Assembly (NCBI GenBank): GCA_016706365.1
Contig: JADJJU010000008.1
Span: forward strand, 186,001-250,000
Reading direction: 5' to 3'
DNA length: 64,000 nt
Origin: Saprospiraceae bacterium
Lineage (GTDB): Bacteria; Bacteroidota; Bacteroidia; Chitinophagales; Saprospiraceae
Positions within the stretch are counted from its first letter, which is position 1; every line of letters starts with the position of its first letter. Shown here in pieces: positions 35,722 to 43,509 of the stretch. The notes beneath the pieces are model-generated. The model had not been told where the DNA came from, ran no database searches, and saw nothing but the letters and a program-made list of their open reading frames with translations. Both the position numbers and the translations under genes were made by a program.

Positions 35722-37050
35722 TTATGGTATACGTACCGGCGGCCAGATTATTAAAGGTAGAGCTTCCTCCGGGGCCATTACCGATATCATAGAGATAGGG
35801 AGTTCCCCGCCTGATGGAGTGATACTTATACTGCCATTATTGACACCACAAGTTGTAGGCTGAGCAGTTGCGAAGGCTGAAAGGGCATTTGATCCACCAA
35901 CAATTGCATTGGCAGTTGCAGAGCACCCATTATTTGAAGTTACTGTCAGGTTATAGGATCCACTGCTTAGATTAGAGAAAATACCATTTGAAGTACTTCC
36001 AAAGCCAATATTGTACTGATAAGGTGCTTGTCCACCGGAAGCGAAAACCTGGATACTCCCATTATCCAGAGCACAGGTGGTAGCCTGTATATCCAGACTG
36101 AGGATGATTCCACTGGAGGCGGCTACTACTACGTTTGAAGTTGTTTCGCAGCTATTGGCATCTCTTACAGTCACGGTATAATTTCCCGAACTGAGATTAT
36201 TGTAAACTGTCTGGCTGGAAAAGCTTCCACCAATACTGGTAGTATACGGAGAAGTTCCGCCGCTGGGTGAAATGGATATGCTTCCATTGCTAAATCCGCA
36301 GGAAGTTCCTGTCGGGGTTGCAGTGGCATTTAATCCTGTACAGGGATCTCCCGCACCGCATTCTTCGAGACAATTGCCATTTGTAACCCGATTTCGGATT
36401 CGATTTCCTGGTAATGGGCCGAAGCCGTTGGCAAAATTAATACCCGGACCACCTGATAAATGACAATAGCTCATTATAGTACCACCTCCTGGTCCCGGAG
36501 CAGGTCCGGGGTTGCAGCTGCCTTCCACTTGAAAACAATTATCAATGGCTCCCCCGGGCCAGGTACAGGAGTGTGTATGAGGGGAACCAATATTATGTCC
36601 CAACTCATGTGTCAGCACCAGCACTGTCCAGTTGTATGTTGGATAATTTTGGAAGTTGCTTTGGACTCTGCTCACTCCGTATTTAAATTGGGGAGGTCCA
36701 CATAAGATATCTACCCATGCAATTCCAGCCAGGGTACCGTTCGCCAATTGTATTAAATGTGCCAAATTACCGTCAAATGTTGGAGTAGCAGCACCAAATT
36801 GATTAAGAGCAGTTTCGGTATTAGTGCTGTAAGAATCAGGTGTTGTCCAAACAAATACTTCATTGATCTGTAGATTAATCTGCTCATTGGCATAAATAAT
36901 TCCCACATTATTAAAGACAGAATTTATCCAGGTATTTACATTGTTGACATTACTCGAGCGATTTACATACATATTATAATCCACCTCCAGATACAGCCCT
37001 ATACAATCAGTCAAGTCTCTGCTGTTAACAGTCTCAAGCTCCTGAGGCAA
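35722..37050 (-). CDS. Metzincin (reprolysin-like) protease domain plus first SprB repeats, middle part of the broken gene
   Basis: The frame is open from the in-frame TAA at 37321 down to 35722; only a TTG at 37050 can serve as a start codon. A zinc protease domain has HELGHNIGSPH (HExxHxxGxxH with three zinc ligands) and a Met-turn at TIMSYCH, placing it with the metzincins. Three SprB repeats follow, the last interrupted at SPSGG by the frameshift. Before 37050 the sequence encodes a propeptide-like YRGIVKGHPGSLVGISI segment seen in such proteases. The true protein therefore runs 37698 to 31514, about 2,060 residues. Confidence 0.8.
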   Translation of the reverse strand: MPQELETVNSRDLTDCIGLYLEVDYNMYVNRSSNVNNVNTWINSVFNNVGIIYANEQINLQINEVFVWTTPDSYSTNTETALNQFGAATPTFDGNLAHLIQLANGTLAGIAWVDILCGPPQFKYGVSRVQSNFQNYPTYNWTVLVLTHELGHNIGSPHTHSCTWPGGAIDNCFQVEGSCNPGPAPGPGGGTIMSYCHLSGGPGINFANGFGPLPGNRIRNRVTNGNCLEECGAGDPCTGLNATATPTGTSCGFSNGSISISPSGGTSPYTTSIGGSFSSQTVYNNLSSGNYTVTVRDANSCETTSNVVVAASSGIILSLDIQATTCALDNGSIQVFASGGQAPYQYNIGFGSTSNGIFSNLSSGSYNLTVTSNNGCSATANAIVGGSNALSAFATAQPTTCGVNNGSISITPSGGELPISMISVMAPEEALPLIIWPPVRIP

Positions 37051-37320
37051 TATTTCAGAAATGGATTCAGGGGTATGGCAATCAAACCCCGGTATAGCCG
37101 GAATGTCGTCACCTGGAAATAATACATGTAAAGTTTCTTCATCTTCTACCCGGCCTAAAACCCATGAACCATTTAACTGAGTTGAAATAATTCCAGAAAT
37201 CTCATTATCTGAGATAGATATACCGACTAATGAACCGGGATGGCCTTTTACAATACCCCGATAGTGAATCTGGTTGGGAGCATTAGGAATTATAACGTCC
37301 GAAGTTTTCAGATTATAGTT

Positions 37321-37698
37321 TTATGTAAATGGATTTTGAGCAAAAAGCTCCAGTATAATAGTTTGATTATCTGCAAAAGGCAATTCGAGCAGTAACACCT
37401 CCGGCTTGTTTCGAAGAGAAGGGTTTATTTTTTCAAAATCGGGTTCCAATAATATTGCAGAGGGTATACTTTGTCTGAGATCTCTTCTTATATCCTGAGA
37501 CTGAACCTTTAGAAATATTGATTCCCTGGGAGCAATTGAAAATTTTTCTTTTCGCCTGGCAACCTCTTTGGCAATTGCACCAGGAGGTTTTTGTTCTGAA
37601 ATTCTATCTTCAATTTGTGATTGTACTATTTGTTGGGAATATAAATGTGAATATCCAAATAGTGCCAGGATTGCTAATACTCGTACTGCTGTTTTCAT
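37321..37698 (-). CDS. Signal peptide and propeptide fragment of the broken protease
   Basis: 125 residues with a Sec signal (TAVRVLAILALFGYSHLYS) and a charged propeptide-like region, ending at a TAA. The downstream protease ORF is in the same frame and continues meaningfully right after this stop, so a nonsense change is the simplest explanation. As it stands only this short peptide would be exported. Confidence 0.68.
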   Translation of the reverse strand: MKTAVRVLAILALFGYSHLYSQQIVQSQIEDRISEQKPPGAIAKEVARRKEKFSIAPRESIFLKVQSQDIRRDLRQSIPSAILLEPDFEKINPSLRNKPEVLLLELPFADNQTIILELFAQNPFT

Positions 37699-37816
37699 TG
37701 GTTGCTTCTCAGTTCAGAAGGGTAAACAAAATATCAGACAGGCTTACATACTAGTAAAAGTATATATTGGTTTGCGATACCATTTTCAAATTTTTCCGTA
37801 TGAATCCTATCCGCGA

Positions 37817-37824
37817 CAAAAGTA
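37817..37824 (-). promoter_or_regulatory. -7 box for the protease/SprB gene
   Basis: TACTTTTG on the minus strand fits TAnnTTTG, about 120 bases before the ATG. A TTTG lies only 14 bases further upstream, which is short for a -33 element. Confidence 0.35.
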
Positions 37825-37953
37825 ATAAAGAGAATACACAAATTTATACATTAATAAAATAAATATATGATTGCCTCTTTCATTTATCCAAAAAATTAAT
37901 ATGTTCTTTTTCAATATATTATCCTAATTGTATGTTCATTATTTTCTACCGCA

Positions 37954-38952
37954 TTAATGACTTAGATCTATATCCGCATTATCCCCAATATTGAGGCTTT
38001 GAGAAAATCCTTTTATAATAACATCATTTCCAATGACTGATTTTTTCAAAACTGCTTCATCCAGTTTGCTAAAATTTCCAATGATCGAATTCCAAATCAC
38101 TGATTTTTGTATCCTGCTGGATTCACCAATAGTCACATGAGGGCCGATGATGGAATCTGTGATATGACAATGAGCTCCGATGCTGACCGGAGGAATCAAA
38201 ATAGTGCGCTCCAGTTTGACATTTTCATTTTCTTTAATTGGTTCCTTGTCCAGAAGAAGCGCATTAGTCTGGAGTAATTGATCTTTCTGGCCGCAGTCCC
38301 ACCAATTATCCACTTCAAATCCATAAAACTTATGCCCTTGTTCGATCATATGCATCAGTGCATCCGTCAGCTGAAACTCAGCATATGTCTTTATATCATG
38401 TGAGATTATAAATTCCAGCGCTTTTATAAAAGTGTCCAGGTCATTTATCTTATACAGCCCTACTAATGCCCAATTTGATTTAGGGATCTTTGGTTTTTCA
38501 ATGATTTTAAGAATTAGCCGTTCCTTGTTCATTTCTGCCACACCAAAAGATTGTGGATGTTCAATTCTCTTTACCGCTATGGAGGAATTCTCAGAAGAAA
38601 GAAATTTCTTCATGTCTAAATCTACGATGGTGTCACCAAACTGTATGACGATTTCCTCAGATTTTTTCAGATACTCAACAGCCAGTCGGATTGCATGAGC
38701 TGAGCCCAGGCGAGGTTCCTGATAGATAAATTCTTTACGAATTCCGGGATATTTTTGCTCTACGAAAAGTCTGATTTTCTCTCCCAGATAACCAATTACA
38801 AAAATAAAATCACTAACTCCATTCTGAATAAGCTTATCGATTATAAAAGATAATATGGGTTTTCCCGCTACCGGAATCAGTGGCTTAGGTTGGGTATATG
38901 TATGAGGCCTCAAATTAGTGCCGGCTCCGGCAACAGGTATAATGGCTTTCAT
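37954..38952 (-). CDS. Sugar nucleotidyltransferase (glucose-1-phosphate thymidylyltransferase-like)
   Basis: 332 residues. The N-terminal Rossmann-type domain has the family start GAGTNLRPHTYTQPKPLIP (9-27), with Asn at 13 where most members have Arg or Lys, and the metal-binding FGDTI. NWWDCGQKDQL and a C-terminal left-handed beta-helix of hexapeptide-like repeats (SIGAHCHITDSIIGPHVTIG) follow. It joins a nucleotide to a sugar-1-phosphate for polysaccharide or glycan synthesis in the cytoplasm. The exact sugar and nucleotide cannot be told from sequence. No partner sugar gene is adjacent. Confidence 0.82.
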   Translation of the reverse strand: MKAIIPVAGAGTNLRPHTYTQPKPLIPVAGKPILSFIIDKLIQNGVSDFIFVIGYLGEKIRLFVEQKYPGIRKEFIYQEPRLGSAHAIRLAVEYLKKSEEIVIQFGDTIVDLDMKKFLSSENSSIAVKRIEHPQSFGVAEMNKERLILKIIEKPKIPKSNWALVGLYKINDLDTFIKALEFIISHDIKTYAEFQLTDALMHMIEQGHKFYGFEVDNWWDCGQKDQLLQTNALLLDKEPIKENENVKLERTILIPPVSIGAHCHITDSIIGPHVTIGESSRIQKSVIWNSIIGNFSKLDEAVLKKSVIGNDVIIKGFSQSLNIGDNADIDLSH

Positions 38953-39180
38953 GAATGGTTTTAAATGCGATCTTAGCGCGCTAAGATATTTACCTTCAAA
39001 TATCGTGCAAGATTTTTTTAAGGGGCATTTGTCGTAGCACGGTGACGCCCCTTCCAGGCTACTCCAGTGAAGGGGTGACGCTTTTGCATGCTGGATAGGC
39101 CCAACTTTTCAAGCGGATTTAACACTGAGAGGATTAGCAAACTCATTTCAGCATTTGTGTGAAGCGAAACTTTGTCCTTA

Positions 39181-39196
39181 GGCGTCAGGAGACGCC
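39181..39196. repeat. Perfect hairpin GGCGTC-AGGA-GACGCC
   Basis: A 6 bp perfect stem with a four-base loop AGGA. It shares the core GTC-nGGA-GAC with the hairpin 40 bases away. There is no T-run, so it is not a normal terminator. Confidence 0.55.
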
Positions 39197-39235
39197 AGCT
39201 TGTGAAGGGTGTGGGTTCAGTGTTTGAGTTTTTGA

Positions 39236-39255
39236 TCCGGGTCTGGAGACCCGGA
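39236..39255. repeat. Perfect hairpin TCCGGGTC-TGGA-GACCCGGA
   Basis: An 8 bp perfect stem with a TGGA tetraloop, of the same design as the neighbouring hairpin at 39181-39196. Possibly a REP-like dispersed element. Confidence 0.55.
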
Positions 39256-39370
39256 CCATCTGCGACTTATAAAGGATATTCAGAGTAAATAACTGCAACT
39301 CCTTTCCGGCAGTTTGCCACAGCTCAGTCGGCTGTTTCCTTACACACCTGCCCCCACCCAAAATTCGTCC

Positions 39371-39393
39371 CGTGAGCGTAGCGAACCACATCC
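39371..39393. repeat. Short dispersed repeat, copy A
   Basis: A 23-base element beginning CGTGAGCGTAGCGAACCAC. It matches the reverse complement of 57203-57225 at 19 of 23 positions. Both copies lie in gene-free GC-rich DNA. Confidence 0.5.
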
Positions 39394-39594
39394 TGCGTTG
39401 CAGAATGCAACTTGCACACACCGGGCACAGCCCGACACACACTATCTACTCAAATTCCGCAGGCCCAGCCTACCTGCACTCTGGCTGTTCCATTCAATAA
39501 TTCAGCAATTCGGCAATTCAACAATTAACTTTTCTCAGGCCACAGTGTTTATATACCTTTCTTAGCTTTAAGGTAATATTATCATGACATTAAT

Positions 39595-40608
39595 ATGAAA
39601 GCGATCAAAAATACATTTACCCGACAATTGAATATTCGCTATCCAATTATCATGGCTCCCATGTTCCTGGTTTCCAATGAAGCAATGATGCAGGCAGCCA
39701 TAGACAATGGTATCGTTGGGGTATTCCCAAGTCTCAATTTTAGAAAAGAAGGTGAGCTGGAATCACTCATTGAAAGACTGCATGAATACAAAAGAAATCA
39801 TCCTGAAGGAGGCGGGAATTTTGGTGTAAATATCATTGCCCAAAATACTAATCCGATGTATAAAAAACATCTTGAAATTTGTGTTCGCCTAAAAGTACCC
39901 TTCTATATTACCTCCCTGGGATTTCCGAAGGAAGTAATAGATCAGGCACATACTTATGGCGGGATCGTGTATTGCGATGTGATTAATCTGAAACATGCAA
40001 AAAAGGTTTATCAGGCAGGATGTGATGGATTTATTGCTGTAGGGGCGGGCGCAGGAGGGCATGCTGGTCCATATCCTTTGAATAATCTGATTCCGGCACT
40101 GATGAGAGCTTTTCCGGATAAACCTGTAGTCGCAGCAGGTGGCGTTGCAGATGGTCAATCGATGTTGTCAATGTTGGCTATAGGGGCAGAGGCCGTATCT
40201 GTAGGGACAAGATTTATAGCAACGCATGAAGCCACAGTGAGTCAGGAGTATAAAGATGCCATTGTCGATGCAGGCCTTGAAGATATTGTTTTGACCACCA
40301 GAATATCCGGAACTCCCTGCAGTGTCATTAATACGCCTTATGCTCAAAAGCTGGGATACAGACAGAATTTTCTTGAAAGATTTCTCAATAAGAACCCCAG
40401 GACAAAAAAATACTTTAAAATGTTGGTTCAATTCAGAGGAGTCAACAAGCTTGAAAAGGCCATCAAACCTGGCAATTATAATAGTCTCTGGGCAGCTGGT
40501 CAGTCCTCAGATGCTGTCAATGAAATTTTGAGCTGTGGTGAAATAGTGCAAAAAATGATAAACGAATTGCAAGAGTCAAAGACTCATCTGGATAAAACTT
40601 TAAGTTAA
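39595..40608 (+). CDS. NAD(P)H-dependent flavin oxidoreductase, nitronate monooxygenase-like
   Basis: 337 residues. The fold is the 2-nitropropane dioxygenase/nitronate monooxygenase TIM barrel. Signatures are IRYPIIMAPMFLVSN at the N-terminus, GAGAGGHAGPYP (the FMN phosphate and active-site region), VVAAGGVADGQ, and AIGAEAVSVGTRFIAT. Such enzymes bind FMN and oxidise nitronates; many members, including enoyl reductase FabK relatives, have other or unknown substrates. It is cytoplasmic. It has its own start about 20 bases after a weak, poorly defined leader. Confidence 0.82.
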   Translation: MKAIKNTFTRQLNIRYPIIMAPMFLVSNEAMMQAAIDNGIVGVFPSLNFRKEGELESLIERLHEYKRNHPEGGGNFGVNIIAQNTNPMYKKHLEICVRLKVPFYITSLGFPKEVIDQAHTYGGIVYCDVINLKHAKKVYQAGCDGFIAVGAGAGGHAGPYPLNNLIPALMRAFPDKPVVAAGGVADGQSMLSMLAIGAEAVSVGTRFIATHEATVSQEYKDAIVDAGLEDIVLTTRISGTPCSVINTPYAQKLGYRQNFLERFLNKNPRTKKYFKMLVQFRGVNKLEKAIKPGNYNSLWAAGQSSDAVNEILSCGEIVQKMINELQESKTHLDKTLS

Positions 40609-40686
40609 GTTACGTATAATTAGAAAGGCACCCTGAACATTATTGGGATTCCTGCCATTCTAATAAAACCCGGTAATTTAGTTATA

Positions 40687-41625
40687 ATGATTCAAAGGTC
40701 ATATATGTGGATATTTTATATTTTGGCGCTTGCTATATTTTCAAATGGGTGTGCTTTACTGCAGGATAGAACTCAGGATGAGGATATTACTGCCTATTTT
40801 AAAAAGCGAAAGCAAGAAATCAAAATAGGTTATTATAAATCCCATGGTCGTGAAATAAGATATGCATCAACAGGTGCTGATAGTTTGCCAACGCTATTGC
40901 TAATTCACGGGGCACCCAGCTCAATGAGTGTGTTTAATCAATTGATGACACATAAGCATCTGGTGAATAAGTTTCAAATATTTGTGCTGGATCGTCCCGG
41001 TTATGGCTATTCAGGATTTGGTGAACCAGTTACATCTATACAGCAACAATCAGATATGATCAGACCTATTCTTGACAGTCTTCGAAGCTCCAGAAGTAAA
41101 GTAATAGTCCTTGGTGTTTCCTATGGCGGTCCTATTGCGGCGAGACTGGCAGCAGATTATCCTGATCTTGTAGATGGACTCGTTCTTGGAGCTCCTGCCA
41201 TTGCTCCCGGGGAAGAAAAAGTATACCTAATTTCACATCTTATGAGATACAGTGTTACCAGCTGGATATTTCCAAAAGTATTATGTGTTGCTACAGCCGA
41301 AAAATTCAGCCACCAGAAAGAGCTTGAAGGTATGCAGGATATTTGGGCAAATTTGAACAAGCCTATCATTTACATCCAGGGAGAAAAAGATGAATTAGTC
41401 TATACAAGCAATGCAAAATTCATTCAAAAGAAAGCGATAAAAGTTCCATTCTTGAAAATCCTGATGATTCCCGGGCAACCACATTTTCTTGCCATTCCGC
41501 AAAAAAATTTACTGGCTTCTAGCATACTTGAAATGTTGGATATTATCTCCGGAAAAGAATATATTGCCGGTAAATATGATTATCAAAATGCTGAGGAAGC
41601 AGAGGCTGAGATATTAGCAAATTAG
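40687..41625 (+). CDS. Alpha/beta-fold hydrolase, lipoprotein
   Basis: 312 residues. The signal IFYILALAIFSNGC ends in a lipobox Cys at 22. The alpha/beta hydrolase core has the oxyanion motif LLIHGAPSSM, the nucleophile elbow GVSYGG (Ser145), the acid Asp235 (QGEKDELV) and the base His266 (GQPHF). It probably acts as an esterase or related hydrolase in the envelope; the substrate is unknown. The gene ends 13 bases before the convergent comM gene. Confidence 0.85.
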   Translation: MIQRSYMWIFYILALAIFSNGCALLQDRTQDEDITAYFKKRKQEIKIGYYKSHGREIRYASTGADSLPTLLLIHGAPSSMSVFNQLMTHKHLVNKFQIFVLDRPGYGYSGFGEPVTSIQQQSDMIRPILDSLRSSRSKVIVLGVSYGGPIAARLAADYPDLVDGLVLGAPAIAPGEEKVYLISHLMRYSVTSWIFPKVLCVATAEKFSHQKELEGMQDIWANLNKPIIYIQGEKDELVYTSNAKFIQKKAIKVPFLKILMIPGQPHFLAIPQKNLLASSILEMLDIISGKEYIAGKYDYQNAEEAEAEILAN

Positions 41626-41638
41626 ACCCTCATTAAGT

Positions 41639-43195
41639 TTACCCTCCCCAGCTTTCTCTATCCAGATCTCTGTACTGGATGGCTTCTGCCAAATGCTCTA
41701 CTTTAATATCCTTTGATGCTGCCAGGTCAGCTGCTGTCCGGGCGACTTTCAAGATCCGATCATATGCTCTGGCTGATAACTGCAGTTTCTTCATCGCTGT
41801 ACTCAAAAGCAGCTGGCAAGGTGAATCCAGTTGACATACTTCCTTTACCATTTTACCCGGCATCTGTGCATTATAATAAATTCCATTCAATTCTTTGAAC
41901 CGCTCTTCCTGAATGGCTCTCGCCTGAAGCACTCTTTCGGCAATGATTTGAGAACTTTCACCAGAGGGTTTTCCTGAGGATAGCTCATCTACTGAGACCG
42001 GTGTCACTTCTACATGCAAGTCAATCCGATCCAGTAACGGCCCTGATATTTTATTGAGGTATTTTTTGACTGTTCCCGGCGGACAGACACATTCTTTCTC
42101 GGGATGATTATAGAATCCGCAGGGACATGGATTCATGGAAGCTATCAAAATAAAACTGGAAGGATAGTCAACAGAGATTTTTGCCCTGGATATAGTGACT
42201 CTTCTCTCCTCCATGGGTTGTCTCATGACTTCCAGTACCGTCCTTTTAAATTCAGGTAATTCATCCAGGAACAAAACTCCATTGTGTGCCAATGATATTT
42301 CCCCGGGCATGGGATTCGAACCTCCTCCAACCAATGCAACATCGCTGATGGTGTGATGTGGAGACCTGAAAGGTCTGTTGGTGACCAATCCGCCATTTGT
42401 ACCCAAAAAACCCGCCACGGAGTGTATTTTGGTGGTCTCAAGGGCTTCCTTCAGTGCCAGAGGAGGCAGAATTGTAGGTAATCTTCTTGCCAACATCGTT
42501 TTTCCTGCACCCGGAGGTCCTATGAGAATTACATTGTGCCCCCCCGATGCTGCGAGCTCCAGTGCCCGTTTGATATTCTCCTGCCCTTTTACATCTGAGA
42601 AGTCAATCTCGTATTTGTTTACATTGTTATTAAACTCCTCTCTGGTGTCCATGGTGACCGGTTTCAAATCAGACATCCCGGTCAAAAGTCCTATTGCATC
42701 AGATAATGTTTCCACTCCGAATACATCCAGGTCATTGACGATGGCTGCTTCTCTGGCATTTTGTTTAGGGAGAATAATTCCTTTGAATTTTTCTTTTCTC
42801 GCTTGAATAGCTATCGGCAAAGCACCTTTGATAGGTCTTAGCTTTCCATCCAGCGACAGCTCACCCATAATTACATAGTCCTCCCATTTTTCTGACTGAA
42901 TTACACCTGTAGCTCCAAGGACAGAAAGCGCTATCGGAAGATCATAGGAAGATCCTTCTTTACGGATATCAGCCGGAGCAAGATTGATGATAAGCTTGAT
43001 CCGGGGCATTCTCAACCCGGCGTTTTTTATGGCTGCTTCTATTCTCTGGTAACCCTCCTTGACTGCATTGTCCGGCAAACCCACCAGAAAATAACCCATT
43101 TTACCGGCAAGCACTTCCCCACCGGCATTGACCTCGACGGTAATAGTACGGGCATCCACTCCTTCAACAGCACTGGCAAATGTTTTAACGAACAT
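41639..43195 (-). CDS. comM: YifB/ComM-family Mg-chelatase-like AAA ATPase
   Basis: 518 residues. ComM is a hexameric helicase that promotes branch migration during natural transformation. An N-terminal Lon-protease-like domain (about 1-180, DNAVKEGYQRIEAAI, NLAPADIRKEG) is followed by the AAA module with Walker A GPPGAGKT (226-233), Walker B LFLDELPEF and the FRSPHHT and NPCPCG segments, the latter with a cysteine cluster (CPCG, CVCPPG) that may bind zinc. A C-terminal Mg-chelatase domain ends the protein. Function in recombination is inferred from the family. Confidence 0.9.
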   Translation of the reverse strand: MFVKTFASAVEGVDARTITVEVNAGGEVLAGKMGYFLVGLPDNAVKEGYQRIEAAIKNAGLRMPRIKLIINLAPADIRKEGSSYDLPIALSVLGATGVIQSEKWEDYVIMGELSLDGKLRPIKGALPIAIQARKEKFKGIILPKQNAREAAIVNDLDVFGVETLSDAIGLLTGMSDLKPVTMDTREEFNNNVNKYEIDFSDVKGQENIKRALELAASGGHNVILIGPPGAGKTMLARRLPTILPPLALKEALETTKIHSVAGFLGTNGGLVTNRPFRSPHHTISDVALVGGGSNPMPGEISLAHNGVLFLDELPEFKRTVLEVMRQPMEERRVTISRAKISVDYPSSFILIASMNPCPCGFYNHPEKECVCPPGTVKKYLNKISGPLLDRIDLHVEVTPVSVDELSSGKPSGESSQIIAERVLQARAIQEERFKELNGIYYNAQMPGKMVKEVCQLDSPCQLLLSTAMKKLQLSARAYDRILKVARTAADLAASKDIKVEHLAEAIQYRDLDRESWGG

Positions 43196-43509
43196 GCGAT
43201 ATCTATTTAAATGTTAATCTTCCTTTTTCCAATTGAAAGAACAAGACCCATCCAGACTGCATTAGTCTGGCAGAAGCCACAAGTTTTCTTCATGGATTAA
43301 ATTAATACTTGCTTATTGGATAAAGGTTGTCGCTTTTGTAAAAGCAGGACTGCATTTAAATCGAAAGTAAAAATATCCACCCAATCCACCAAAATTGTAT
43401 TAAATAACTTTTAATAATGTTGATTTATTCAGATCCAATTCAAGATCTAAAAATGCAAAAAGCCCGGTTTAAGGCCGGGCTTTCGCTATATAACTTGAAT
43501 ACATAATCC
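43196..43509. other. Intergenic region between comM and the PpiD-like gene
   Basis: 314 bases. It contains the terminator at 43457-43483 and must carry the comM promoter, but I find no exact TAnnTTTG. No gene is visible. Confidence 0.55.
43457..43483 (-). terminator. Intrinsic terminator of the PpiD-like gene
   Basis: AAAGCCCGG and CCGGGCTTT form a 9 bp stem with a 7-base loop, and on the minus strand the stem runs into a T-rich tail. It lies about 30 bases past the stop codon. Confidence 0.85.

Larger units (their letters stand above)
38953..39594. other. Gene-free region with GC-rich repeats and hairpins
   Basis: 642 bases between divergent genes. It is clearly richer in G and C than its surroundings and contains the word GGTGACGC twice (39041, 39074), the hairpins at 39181 and 39236, and a repeat shared with the 57.2 kb region. 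Short ORFs here have no gene-like features. It looks like a remnant of repeat or mobile sequence, not coding DNA. Confidence 0.6.

Noticed and set aside
31514..36350. Tandem repeat DNA that might be a CRISPR or satellite array
   Set aside because: The repeats are about 75 codons long, diverged at DNA level and in one reading frame. They encode SprB protein repeats; there are no short identical repeats with spacers.
39185..39442. Open frame of 85 codons in the GC-rich gap
   Set aside because: It starts in hairpin and repeat sequence, has a skewed composition and no domain, and overlaps another equally short frame on the other strand. Treated as chance.
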